From positions 47,756,141 to 47,820,140 of the forward strand of contig CM034233.1 of NCBI GenBank assembly GCA_019916065.1: DNA of 64,000 nt, given 5' to 3'. The translations under genes were made by a program, and so were the position numbers. The notes below the pieces were generated by a model. It saw only the letters and a list, made by a program, of their open reading frames with translations. It was not told the DNA's origin and made no database searches. Shown in pieces: positions 34,821-46,381 of the stretch (position 1 is the stretch's first letter; every line of letters starts with the position of its first letter). This DNA comes from Vitellaria paradoxa. Its lineage: Eukaryota; Streptophyta; Magnoliopsida; Ericales; Sapotaceae.

Positions 34821-35679
34821 TAATGCCCTAACATGCTACTAAGTGAAACATCTTAGCACAAATAACAATCTCAAATAAGAAATTAAATTTATTTATTTAT
34901 TCTTCTTCTTTACAACTTAATCATGCATTAACATCACATAACACATAAAAAATAATAATTTGATTTTAAGGTACTGCTGCTTGGTTGCTTGGTTGTCCCA
35001 TAGAAACAGGATCCAACCAATTTGCACAATTTTTCAGTGTCTGCTTGGTTGTCCTGTAGAAACAGGACCCAACCAATATACACCATCTTTCAGTGTCTGC
35101 TTTCTTGGCCAAAGCCATAGGAATATAATATGACAACCTTAGTCATCTGCTCGTCCGTATGTTACTAGTCTATTAGACTTAATTACTACCCCCGCGTGAG
35201 TTTTGGGACTTTCAACTCTTGGGTATGTATACCCGATATTTTTAGTATCCCTCAACCCAAACAAAATATAACATCAAATTTCATTTAATTTAATTTTTTT
35301 TAAACCTCATTAACCATCAATTTACCAACACATTAAATACACAAACTTTAATCCTATTAAACAAATAACTTTACGGTAACTTTCACAGCTCATGTATATG
35401 TGCATATGTACATATATCAAATCAATACCTTCGAAATCAATCACACGTTCAAAATCAATCATGTCCAAGTGTTTAATAGACAATAAAAAAATCATCAAAA
35501 ATCAATTCAATCAAGCATCTGGGAAACATAACTAATATAATATCATATATACATTGCTAGTTTGAAGTCACAAAATCACTTCTGTGAGACCATTCAATTA
35601 AGCTATATATACATACGTATATATAAAGCATTAAGAGGCCTGCCCCTTTCTTCAAATTAGGTCTGAATTTTGTTGCAGA

Positions 35680-35713
<34 letters not shown>

Positions 35714-36371
35714 TTTGCTTTCAACTTAGAAAGCGGCCTACTGCTGCGTCGAAACAAATACAAGAAACAAAAAGTTAACGTCCTACCTTCGATGTTTTCT
35801 AGCTGCTAAACGCATTCTTTCCTCTCTCCTTTATTTATTTATTATAATTATTTTTACTTGGTAGCGTAAAGTGCTTAGTGCATATATATATATATATATA
35901 TTTACATAAGTTTGATACGCATAACAGCTTACATAAGAATTCAAATATACGTAGAATATTAATATCATATATTTTCTAATGTTACCCAACTAATTGCTAT
36001 TAATTTTATATTAATATTATAATGGCAACTATTTATGTATTTATTCAATAACAATTATCAGTTCAATGCACTTATGGTTAAATGCCATAATATCTATATA
36101 TATATTACCAACATTATCTATTTTAAATTTAGGAGTAATTAATATTTTATTTAATTAACCAAATATCTTAATAATTATAATCAAACCATAAATTTATAAT
36201 TACCAAAAATATTTAAATATAAAAACAATTCTCTCATAGCCCATGCATCCACAATAAAACAAACATTTAATTAATCTCTTAAAATCTTAAATCAACGAAA
36301 TTTCTTATTATTGAATTAAATATAAATAAAAAGATAATTTAAACAAGAATTTAAAATATTGGGTCATCACA
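34821..36371 (-). repeat. Element B 5' LTR, truncated, without element C
   Basis: Matches the other LTR of B base for base over long blocks, from TAATGCC at 34821 to GGGTCATCACA at 36371. At 35600-35625 it has the uninterrupted site where element C inserted in the sister copy. A GAAATAATAATAATAATAAT microsatellite at about 35680-35711 is expanded relative to the sister copy. Confidence 0.88.
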
Positions 36372-37046
36372 ATAAATTTGTAATTAAGGTAAAAATTGAT
36401 ATTTTTATTTGTAAGAAATTATTTCTAAGAAATATTAATTATTTATCAATTAATTGTGTTAATAATGGATTGTAATTATTTATGAAATGATTATAGTGAA
36501 AATGTATATTTTTATAAAAGGAATTATTTGTGTTGATAACAAAATATTGACTGTTTATATTTACTGATTATAAATTAATTATGCGATGGTGAATGGAAGG
36601 ATAAATTTGACAGTAGAGATTTTCTTGTGAGAAATTATGAATTATTTGTGTTGATGAGTGATTTGAGATTTACTTATGGAATGATAATGTGTGGATTGAT
36701 ATTTTAGGAAATTATTATGGTAATGGTATGACCTGATGAATGTGGAAAGTGATATCTTAAATTGATAAAAAAATAAATAAATAATAATAAGGAATAACAT
36801 TGCATAGCATGGATTGTGCGCATTACACGTGCATTGAGGCTAGATGAGGCAAGGTTAGACAAGTCCAAAGATGAGGCTGGATGGGGCCAAAAATTGAGAT
36901 CAAATGGGGCCAAGCCAGGTGGACTAATGAGACTTGCTAATTAAAACCACTGTCTATAGTTAAGTGCTCAACTCATACGCCAAATAGAGCCAACTGTGTA
37001 CTACATTAATATTTAAATTATTCATCATACATATATATCACAGCAA

Positions 37047-37250
37047 TGTCAGATGGGGTAAGTGGCGATCATGATGTGATGAGACATCTTTTACCATTGT
37101 CAGATATGGTATAATGATGTGATGAAGTTGATGATTGAAAAATGATGACAATGATGTGATGAGATATTTGTATCATTGCCAGATGGGGCATAATGTGATG
37201 CTAAGAGTTGATAACTGAAACGTGGTATTCATGATGTGATGTGATATTGT
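37047..37250. repeat. Short degenerate repeat in LTR A
   Basis: Phrases like GTCAGATGGGG and ATGATGTGATGAGA recur at about 37048, 37099 and 37178 and at about 37070, 37115, 37150 and 37231, suggesting a unit of about 79 bases that has lost material. Confidence 0.55.
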
Positions 37251-37733
37251 TATTATTGTTGAATTTAATTCTTGGTTAGTTGTGAGACTATTGGTTATGT
37301 AATTAATTGTGAATATATATGTTATAAGACAGTCAGTTAGGGTGAAATGTGATGATAAGTTCTAATGCATATGTGATAAGAATGAAGTGACATTAAATTT
37401 TTTAATAAAAATGAAAGGTGAATAATTTATTATATTTTATTTTAAGTATAACACTTCTACTAAGTGTGTGACCCTCACACCTAAATTTAAAATTCTTCAG
37501 GTCGAGTTAAACATGGCTGCATGTGCTAGAAGAGAACTTGAATTGTTTATTTCATTGTTTTAATTCTAGTCTTGTGTTGATTCTTAGAGTTTGTGGAAAT
37601 AAACTTAGAGTTACTAATTGTGAGATTTTATGTTAATGTGTACACACATAAAGTGTGGTTAATAGAGGTGGAGGATTTATGAGTGTCCACCCTATTAAAG
37701 GATTAAATTTATATCCAAAAATAGGGTGCGGCA

Positions 37734-38230
37734 TAACAGGTGTGTTAGATGCATGCGGCTACTTAGAAAGGATGCGGCCTTTCCGCCTCCCTGCCAGGCG
37801 TTGATTATGCATTGGTTATGACATTAGAGTTGCCACATTACCATTTTTAAGCCATTAGATTAATATTTCTAGCCTAAATTGCAACCGTTGGTTTTGAAAA
37901 AATAGATAGGTGTGACATAATTACAAGGAAAAGCCTTTGAAGCTCACTTACACAATCTGTATTCTGCACCTCCATCCTCGTAGCTACGATTGAAGCCATT
38001 TCATCATTAAAACTTTCTTGCTTCTCTGACTAGTAAGATTAACTCGCATTTTGCTTGCTTCTTTTGCTTTACTTTTCATTTTTGTTTTATGTTATGGTTA
38101 TTGATTCGTAGTGCTTATTTTTATGAGAGAAACCAAAAACTCCTAAATCTGTTAGGGCTTGTAGAAAACCCTAAATACATCAAATCTATCTTTAGAAGTT
38201 TAATCTTCCTACTGTTTACCTTTCATCTAT
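37734..38230 (-). repeat. Element D 3' LTR, proximal part, and leader of its opposite-strand gene
   Basis: This is the continuation of the D LTR beyond element A. A pyrimidine-rich stretch around 37960-38060 resembles the 5' leader of a plant gene and lies just upstream of the plus-strand gene at 38269. The exact LTR boundary and polypurine tract were not identified. Confidence 0.45.
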
Positions 38231-38268
38231 CTTAGATATTTTCTTTTGACACCATAAGTGTTCTATTA

Positions 38269-40327
38269 GTGGCAAGGAGTAAGACAGCGATGGGCATATC
38301 TTCACAAGGCATAGAAACCCTTGTGCCTCCTAGTACTAGTAGGCCCCCGACGACAACTAAAGATATGAGGCATATAGTGAACTCCTTCAAGCTTGGCATT
38401 GGGTCCAAACATCCCAACATCACCATTCCCGATGACGAGGATGCTGGGTTTGAGGCAGAGGGCATTAGATCAACCATTTCCCCATAGAGGATCTTGAAAT
38501 TGATATCTAACTTCTAGTTTCTCGCAAACCTCACCTACAAAGTCCCTGGCAGTGGAGATTCTACTTGTTCGCCAAGGAGAGGTGAAATCATAGTATATGA
38601 TGCCACTTTGGATGGGGGCCTTCAGTTTCCCATGCCGAAGTTTGTTTGAGAGGTGTTGAGCTACCTTGGTCTTGCCCCAGGACAAATCCCGCTGAACAGC
38701 TGGCAAATACTATTGGGTAGTACGGTGTTCTGGTGAGCTACCACCAGACATGAGATGTCGGCCACTGAATTTTTACCCTTCTACAAGGTCACTAAGATGG
38801 GCTCGGGCTGATGGTACTTCTCAGCAAGGAAGTTGGAGCTCAACTTTGTTACCAACATGCCTATTTCTCACAAAGGCTAGAAAAAGAAGTACTTTCATAT
38901 TCGTGGAAGTGGATGGGAGTTCCAATCATGGGACACAGACGAGGACAGAAAGATGCGAGTCCTTTGCGTATGGGTCAACCTAAACTAAGGGGTAAGCTTA
39001 GATCTTCCGTTTTAGTTCCCCTAGCCTTCGGTCTTAGGGTTTTGATCTTTCTTTTCAATTTGATTAGCTCAAAAACAACTCGATTTGACCCAAGAACAGA
39101 AAAGCCTTCTTTAGGTTGTGAAGAAACATAGGGCTTGGGAAGCCCAATTCTTGGTAACAATAGAAACTCTTGCCCTCTACCTACACAGTCCTGATCCGAC
39201 CAAGGAAGCCTTGGCAGCTGAACGTGAGCAGAATGAGTTCATTGATTGTTCTTTATTGCTATTCATATTTCATTTGTTCTTATCGAGTCTCCTTTCTTCT
39301 TCTTTGCAAATAGTATAGTCGCTGAAGAGCTACCCGATCAATTGTCTGAAGGCATTGAGCAATCCATAGAGCAAATCGATCCATCTCAAGACCAAACCAA
39401 GTGATCCAATTAAGAAGAAATGTTAGACTTGAGTCATTTAGATCAGATGAGTAAGAAGAAATTAGCCCCCTAAGGGGCATCGGGAGAGCATGTCCTGAAA
39501 AAAATGAGGATTGTGAAGTCCCTCACTCTACCTGCTAGTCAAACCAAGAATGCTTCTACTCTTCCCCTTCTAACAGAGCTAGTCAATATTCCTTTTTCCC
39601 CTTTAAGGGGAGCTACGAAAAGACCAGCTTTAGCGGTTGGGTCTATTTCTTATCCAAACCTCTTAACCAACGGTGAGTTGGTGTGGCAAAAGATGCTCTC
39701 TCAATTGTAACTGACACCGAAATAGACTCATTGAGGGGGTGCTCGAGCACCAACCTTGTATTTAACATAAACCACGACCTATTAAGAGTACACCCCCTTT
39801 TTTTACATCCATTTTTCCTGCTTTGTCGGTTTAGGTTGAGCCTAATCTTGTCATATTATTCAAACTGTGGCCAGTCTTGTGCTATATATACAAGGTTGGC
39901 TAACACAGAGAAGGCATTGTTGGATGAGAGAAATAAGAGAGAGGAGACCCTAACCGAGCTGGAGGCCACCAAAGACAACGTTGCAATTGCCAAAGTGGAA
40001 AAGGAGGAGGTTTTAAGGCATGAATGCAAAGTCATTGATGAAAATAAATCACTGGAGACCGATCGTGCTAGCCTCTGGAAGGATCTTACAGCTAAGAAGA
40101 AGCTTAAAGAAGCTACTGAGAAAAGGGTTGTCGAGCTCACTGAAGAGTAGCATGAGGTAGAGAGCACTGCTATTACGAACTTTAAGAATACTGATGAATA
40201 TCAGGAGTTGCTCTACCTAGTCTTCATGTAAGGCTTTGATCATGCCAAGGAAAAATTTTTTTCCTCCTTCCCTGACTTGGACATTTTTAGAATCAAACCA
40301 AGCAGTGCCACAGCTGATGAGGAGTAA
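38269..40327 (+). pseudogene. Element D opposite-strand gene: Transposase_28-like domain plus coiled coil, broken
   Basis: It runs on the plus strand, antisense to the gag-pol of D, at the same place as the antisense gene of element C. A Ser/Thr/Pro-rich start (first ATG at 38290) leads to a Transposase_28-like stretch with IIVYDATLDGGLQFPMPKF (38585-38645) and APGQIPLNSWQILLG (38680-38720). A YFHIRGSGWEFQSW-like part follows near 38895. Further on is a coiled-coil segment with TEKALLDERNKREETLTELE (39905-40150) and a FDHAKEKFFSSFPDLDIF tail (40231-40290). Stops occur at 38486, 40148 and elsewhere. Introns are likely but not resolved. Conservation of the layout between two different Tat elements suggests a real role in the family, unknown at present. 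Confidence 0.72.
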
Positions 40328-40720
40328 GAAAATCGAGGTGATCAAGAGACAGGAGGTCGAGTCGAAAAAGAAGAGGTGCCAAAGACACTGAGCCTGCTGA
40401 AGAAGCTATAATAAATGTTGTCAGGGATGCAAAAAATGTTGATGGCCATATAGAGAACATTGATGCATTGTGAAAAATGTCAATGGCACTAATAATGCCT
40501 GAACACTTCTTTTTTGCTCTTCATTTTTGAAAATTAACGCTGAGCAATGTAATATTTAAGTCATGTTTGAATCAAACTTTGGTTTTTACCTAAATTTAAT
40601 TTATGCTCTATTTCTATCTTCGCATTGCATTACCTATAGATGTATTTATGAAAATTTTCATTTGCTACTTTATTCTAATGCGTATGCCAAGTGAAATTTT
40701 TACTATTTTTAGGTATTGTT

Positions 40721-41240
40721 CATGTGAATCATCTTTACACTACTCGGCCATGTGAGTCGAGTAGGATCTTCGCTTTGCTTAATCATGCGAATCGAGCAGG
40801 ATTTCTTCACTATTTCTAGCATTGGGCTTGTGAGCCATCTTCACGTTGCTCGACCACATGAACTAAGTAGGATCTTCACTCTACTTGGTCACTTGAATCG
40901 GGCAGGATCTTTTCGTCATTCTTAGCATTAGTCTCGTGAGCCATCTTTATGCTGCTCAACTACGTGACCTGAACAGGATCTTCTCTCTACTTGATCACGT
41001 GAATCAAGCAGGATCTCTTCACTATTCTTGGCGTTGGCCTTAGGAACTATCTTCATGTTACTTGGCCACGTGAATTGAGTAGGATCTTTGCTCTGCTTTA
41101 TCACATAAACTAAATAAGATCTCTTCACCATTCCTGGCGTTGGCCTCGTGAGCCATTTTCATGCTACTCGGCCATGTAAGCCGAGCAAGATGATCGCTTT
41201 GCTCGGTCACGTGAACCAAGTAGGATGTCTACCTTTTTTT
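40721..41240. repeat. About 106-bp tandem repeat in the 3' region of element D
   Basis: Five units, aligned on TGAGCCATCTTCATGCTGCT-like starts at about 40725, 40831, 40937, 41042 and 41149. Each has CGGCCACGTGAA and GAGCAGGATC phrases. The sequence is unrelated to the 112-bp repeat of element C, apart from a shared TGCTCGG(C) word, but the place in the element is the same. Confidence 0.88.
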
Positions 41241-41379
41241 TGGCATTGGCGTCATTAGCCATTGAGCTTTATCTCTCTTGCATTCATTGGACAACATTAA
41301 AGCTTAAAGAAAAGATAAATTTCATTGATAAATCTTTTGAAAAAATTACATTCTTTCCAACTTATGTGTAGTATCTCCT

Positions 41380-42640
41380 TAAGTGATTTGCATGCCATGG
41401 ATGTGGTAGCTCTTTGCCCCCAAGAATTCTCAACTTGTAGATGAATCCTAACACTTCACACGATCCTTTCTAATTTGGCCCGAGCTCTCTTTCCTGAGTA
41501 TTTATTATCGATTGATTCACCCATTTTAACACTAGATCTCCGAGCTCAAAATCTCTTAGGTGGACTCTGAAATTGTGATATTGGTGCATTCTCTACTGAT
41601 AAGATGCCATCCTAATTACAGCTTGTAATCTTTTTTCTTCTAGCAAGTCAGTCTCTTCAGCTATCATTTCATTATTTTTCTTCTAGATCAAATTTGTACT
41701 TTCGAACTGGGAAGTCTAATTTCAACTGACATCACTGCCTTCATGCCAAATGCAAGAGAGAATAATTTTTGGCCAATTGCAACCCTTTTAGTCATTCTAT
41801 ATGCCCATAAAATATTAGGAAGCTCTTCTACCTATAGATATTTGGCTCTTCCCAATATTATCTTAATGATCTTGAGGAGAGACCAGTTTGTGACTTCCAC
41901 CTGGTTGTTAGCTTGGGGATGTTTAAGGGATGAATAATGGTGGTTGATGCCCAATTCTTCACACAACCATTGAACTACCTTCTCTCAAATTACTTGCTAT
42001 TATCTGTGATTATCACCCTGGGGATCCTGAACTAGTAGACTATGCTTTCTCACAGAAACTTTTTCATGTTCTGCTCAGTTATGGTTGGCAAGGCTTTTAC
42101 TTTTGCCTATTTGGTGAAGTAATTAATAGCTACCATATAAAATTTTCTCTACCCTTTCCCCAAAGGTAGCAGCCCAATTATATCAATTCCTCACTAAGCA
42201 AAGGGCCACGAACTTTGGATCGGTGTTAACTCCTGAGCTGGTTGCCTTGGGATATTAACAAATCTATGGCACTTGTTACAACTTTTTATGAACTCCTAAG
42301 CATCATTCTCTATGGTGGGCTAGTAATATCTAGCTCTCAAGAATTTCTTGACCAAAGCCTTTACTATCGAGTGGTTACCGCAGACTCCTTTGTAAATCTC
42401 CTTCATGACATAATCAGCTATCCCATCATTGATGCACCAGAGTAATAGAGAGGCATGCCCTCTTGTGTTTAGAATCCCATTGATTAAAAGATATTTGTTC
42501 GCATGATACTGGATCCTTCTTGCTTCATTCTTTTCATTCGGTAGGATCTTATATTCCAAGAATTCTCTGATCGGTCTTGCCCACTCTACATCTGTCTCGG
42601 TCTGGTTGATATCTAGTGTTCAGATGCTCGAAGAATCTAA
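41380..42640 (-). pseudogene. Element D integrase, broken
   Basis: Minus-strand pieces include ASLLLWCIND with YKGVCGNHSIVKALVKK and YYWPTIENDA (42480-42300). A C-x-x-C pair in SCNKCHRF follows. The core has GIDIIGLLP (about 42180) and VIITDN (about 42010) with an eroded Glu region. Many stops are present. The order relative to the second RNase H, just upstream at 42760-43119, is the Tat order. Confidence 0.8.
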
Positions 42641-42759
42641 TACCTCATTAGAACATTTGAGTTTGTTTCCTCGGAGGATGCAATTTTGGCCAATCGATCT
42701 GCCTCCTCGCTCTGTATCCTTAGAACCTTTTACAACTGAAACCTAGAGATTTTTTTAAC

Positions 42760-44340
42760 CAAAAATTTGACCACCTGATAGCTCAGCCATGTTCTTCTCC
42801 CTTGTCTCATAGTCTTCCCACACTTGTTCCACCACCAGCTATGAATCACTCTGCACCATTATCTGTTCTACCCCCATTCACTGAGCAATTCGAAGACCAG
42901 CAATTAGTGCTTTATATTCAACCTAAAATGGAGAGCATATTCTATTTTATGGCCATCGAGGGAGATAAGGATAATACTTGCACCACTGGAAGCTTGAGTG
43001 GAAGATCTATCAACATTGAGTATCCAAGTCAACTCGGCATCATCATCTTCGTGAGGGTTATCTGGGTGGGTTGTAAATTTAAGGATAAAATCTGCAACAA
43101 CTTGCCCTTTGATCACCAATCATGGTCAATATTGAATATCAAACTGGCTTAGCTCAACAGACCATTTCACAAGTCTCCCCGAGGTTTGAGGATTATGTAG
43201 AATAGTCTTCAAAGATTGATTAGTGAGCAGTATAATTGTGTGAGCTTTAAAATAGGCTCCAAGACGCCAGTCAGTAGTTACCAGAGCAAGAACCAATAAT
43301 TCCAGCTTAGGGTACTGCTCCTCTGCTTCTCGGAGAGCTTTGCTTGTGTGGTAAACTGGCTTCTGCACTCCCTCTTCGTCTCAAACAAGTGTCGAGCTAA
43401 CCGTTATAAAGGAAATGGATAGATACAGATATAATTCTTCACTCGGGGTTGTTCAACTCAATAATAGGACTGATCCCAAGTATTGCTTCAACTACTGAAA
43501 GGCGACGTCACATTCTTTTATTCATTCAATGCTTTCCTCAAAACCTTGAAGAAAGAATGGCACTCATCTGTATATCGGAGCCTATTCAATGTTGTAACTC
43601 TACTCGCCAATTTTTGCACCTCTTTTGTCATTCGCGGGGGCTGCATTTCCATTTTTGTCCTTATTTTCTTTGGATTTGCCCTTATTCCTTGGTTGGATAC
43701 CATAACGCTAAAGAATTTGCTAGATGACACCCCAAACGCACATTTGGCAGGGTTGAATTTTATTTTGTACTTTCTTAAAGCGTCGAAAGTCTCCAATAGA
43801 TCTGCAATTGAGAGTTAGCCTTTCTGCTTTTGATAAGCATATCATTTACATACACTTCTACGTTCATTCTAATTTGGGCTTTAAACATTCTATTCATCAA
43901 TCTTTAGTATGTTACTCTAGCATTTTTCAAGTTGAATGGCATGACATTGTAGCCATACAACCCTCGATTTGTAACGAATGCTTTGTGTTCCTAATCATGT
44001 TCGGCCATTTTGATTTGATTGTAACCTGCAAATGCATCCATAAATGATAACAGCTCATAGCCTATAGTAGAATTTACTAGCAAATCGATTGTGGGCAAGG
44101 GAAAATTATCCTTCAGGCACGTCTTATTAAGATCAATGAAATCCATACGCATTTGTCATTTCTTGTTGGACTTTTTCACTATGACCACATTTGACAGCCA
44201 AGTGTGATAATGAACTTCTTGAATAAACTTTGCTTTTAGCTATTCTATTACCTCGTTCCATTTGGGGGCAAAGACCCTCCTCTTTTGCTTGATTGGTCTA
44301 GTTCCTGGGAAAATGTTCAATTGATGAGCTACCACTCTAG
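42760..44340 (-). pseudogene. Element D reverse transcriptase and two RNase H domains, broken
   Basis: RT pieces run VVIVKKSNKKWQMRMDFIDL (about 44190-44130), FMDAFAGYNQIK (about 44050), a GLYGYNVMPFNLKNARVTY stretch (about 43970-43910) and VYVNDMLIKS (about 43865-43835). The last should be Y-x-D-D, so the first catalytic Asp is now Asn. NPAKCAFGVSSSKF follows at 43775-43720. RNase H has YPKLELLVLALVTTDWRLGAYF and TIILLTNQSLKTIL (43320-43200). The second RNase H has ILNVDRSSTQASSGASI (43040-42985), with DRSS in place of DGSS, and breaks off near 42904. It is dead by several independent changes. Confidence 0.88.
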
Positions 44341-44599
44341 TATCATTGCCTAGAATGTCTTCATAGGACTAGGCAAAGACATTCGCATTATTCACCAGAA
44401 ATTTCCTCAACTAATCCTTCAATTGTTCAGGAGCTTTCGAGCCTATTTTGATAGTTCTATTCTACTCGGGAGTGCTAATCATAACATCCTCTAATTCATC
44501 CCTTAGCTCTTCCTTTTCAGCTCTTCATCATCTTTATTTCTAATTCCTCTACAACCAAAGTCACCCTGCCTAAGTTTACCTTGAGTGAAGACATATAAC

Positions 44600-45090
44600 A
44601 TTCCCTAGCAGTCTTCTGGTCGCCTTTTGAATATCCCACACCATTTTCAGTCAGGACTTGACCCTTAGGTGGTAGATTGACGTGACCCCCTTGAATTGGT
44701 TGAGGGATGTCCTTCTTAGTATAGTCTTGTACACCAACGGGCAGTCGATCACCAAAAAGTTTATCATTTTCATTGTTTGATGTGGTTCTTCTCCTAGAGT
44801 CACTGGCAAGACAATGGAACTGAGAGGAGTTACTCAGTCTCCAGTGAAGCCCACAAGGGTGGATGATACTGGCTATAATTTCTCTTTTCTGATTTTGATT
44901 TACTCAAATGCCCCTAGTACAAAATATCTATCTATCGAACTACTGCTACCAACTAAAATCCTCCAAATTTTGAAATTTGTGATTATTGATGAAATGACTA
45001 GGGGGTCATCATGTGACTGACATATTTCTTTAGCCTTTTTCTTAGTAGAAGTAATTCAGTGCTACTATGCTCAGACTTTCTTGTTTGGTC
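44600..45090 (-). pseudogene. Element D protease remnant
   Basis: Minus-strand pieces VGSSSS (about 44965-44945), LVGFTGD and LPVTLGEEPHQTMKMINFLV (about 44815-44760), then KTILRRTSLNQFKGVTSIYH (44730-44665) match the protease-to-RT linker of Tat elements. The usual D-x-G active-site Asp is not readable in the first piece. Frames are interrupted. Confidence 0.65.
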
Positions 45091-46381
45091 AGTCAACTGT
45101 TAACACTTCCCTGCTTCTACTCAATTCCTGAGCCCTGCTTCTACGCAATTCCTGAGCAAATTCTTCTTGGCAGTTGAGGATTCTCCTCCTACTACAAACC
45201 CTTCTGAAATGACTCGGATCTTCCGATTGGTTGTTGGTTTTATCTTGCTCAATCAGCGCTTCTTTGATCAGGGCTCCTTCTTTTGGGCCTTTTTCATCCA
45301 GGGCTCCTTCGATTGGGACTTCTTTGTTTGGGCTGCCTGTTGTTTCAACTAGCCACAAACTTGCCGAGCCTTTCTTTTTGAATTAATTTCTCAACCTGCC
45401 TCTTTGGATCGAAACAGTCATCTGTGTCATGCCTGTGGTTCCTGTGGAACCTACAGTACTTTGCTCGAGACTTCTTATCCACTAGTGTTTTCAATTTTTT
45501 TGGCCACTTCAAGGTTGGGTCGTGCTAGATTTCATAAAGAACATTTTCTAACCTCTTATTGAGAGGAGTAAAGTTTTGATCCAAATTAACATATCGTCCT
45601 CCACCTCATTTTGGTCGGTGTTTATTTCTGTAGCTTTTTGAGCTTTTTGCATCCCAAGCATCTCTGGACTTGCTCAATCTCTTCTTATCTATCTTGGTAT
45701 TGCCTATTCTATCGTTCTCTCATTTTACCCTCAAGCCATCCTCCACATTGATGTGCTTCTGAACTCGAATCATTAGCTCGGCCATGTCAATAGAAGGTTT
45801 CTTCAGTAGCAAAACCATAAATCTCGCTGTTCTCAAATCACTCATGAACGCGATGATTGCCACCTTATCATCAGCCTTGTCTACCTCTAATATTTCCCTA
45901 TTGAATCTTTCCACATACTCTCTGAGCACCTCATCTTTGCCTTGCTTGATCATCAGAAGATGGGTGGCTGGCCTTCTCTGCCTCTACCCCCTAATAAAAT
46001 GTCCAACAGAAAGCTTGCTAAGCTGAACAAAACTAGTGATGGTACCAGGCTTTATCTTATTGAACCACAGTCTGGCTAGGCCCTTAAGTGTTGTTGGAAA
46101 CACTTGGCACATGATCTCGTCAGGATAGGCTTGAATGTGTCAAAGGAATTAAGTGTAGGCATCTTAAACTTTGATGGCAACGGACAGGCCATCACAACCT
46201 GAGAGAATTGAGAATCAATCTTACCGATCATGTTGTCCACCATATACGGTGCTTTGATGGCCGCAAGAACTCCTTGCATCTGCTCTTGTATGGCCTTCAT
46301 TGGTTCTTCCCAAGGGTTGACATTAGCATCTTTCACATTAGTAGCCTCTGTTCGTGACATCTCAGGATGATCGCCTACCAC
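45090..46381 (-). pseudogene. Element D gag, broken
   Basis: Starts near 46381. An N-terminal part ends with ACPLPSKFKMPTLNSFDTF (46200-46130). A frame change follows, then a capsid stretch with TTLKGLARLWFNKIKPGTI (about 46100-46045) and MIKQGKDEVLREYVERFNRE (45953-45895), then AELMIRVQKHINVEDG. A zinc-knuckle-like YCRFHRNHRHDTDDCFD lies at about 45455-45405. These are the hallmarks of the Tat-type gag, which builds the particle. Element C has lost this region. It is interrupted by stops. Confidence 0.88.

Larger units (their letters stand above)
34144..34822 (-). mobile_element. Cassandra TRIM retrotransposon carrying 5S rRNA-like sequence in its LTRs
   Basis: Two LTRs of 229 bases lie at 34144-34372 and 34594-34822, about 90% alike by eye. 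They flank an internal region of about 220 bases with no coding capacity. On the minus strand a PBS TGGTATCAAGGCC (34579-34591) follows the 5' LTR, complementary to the initiator Met tRNA end. Each LTR holds sequence like 5S rRNA: GTTAAGCGTG with GTAATACTAGGATGGG and GTGACCTC(T)TGGGAAG. A short two-LTR element with a 5S segment defines Cassandra. Flanks do not form a target duplication (AGTTG on the left, ATGCC or TAATG on the right). Confidence 0.92.
19612..36371 (-). mobile_element. Element B: chromovirus-type Ty3/gypsy retrotransposon, internally deleted
   Basis: Two LTR copies match over long stretches: 20069-20866 plus 31533-32279 on the left, and 34821-36371 on the right. On the minus strand they begin TGTGAT(A/G)ACCC, and the left one is preceded by a purine tract GGAGGGTAGGA. 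The internal region keeps only an RNase H end, integrase and a chromodomain. The left LTR extends to a TGTTACGTC terminus at 19612. Flanks are AAAAA (19607-19611) and ATAAA (36372-36376), a 4-of-5 match and a weak target duplication. The right LTR stops at the Cassandra junction, and the gag-PR-RT half is missing. Confidence 0.85.
18382..37733 (+). mobile_element. Element A: solo LTR of a Ty3/gypsy-type element, split by nested insertions
   Basis: The sequence starts TGTGACATTTTGAATTTTT and ends GGGTGCGGCA, a normal TG...CA LTR. The 5-base duplication TAACA is present at 18377-18381 and 37734-37738. After removing element B the LTR is about 2.6 kb. It contains a TATATATATAAG stretch near 18711 with a purine-rich leader behind it, and a CTTCTACTAAGTGTGTGACC stretch near 37451 of the kind seen near the 3' part of chromovirus LTRs. 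No internal region of A is present, so it is a solo LTR. Strand is assigned from the TATA position. The Tekay/Del-type assignment is by resemblance only. Confidence 0.75.
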
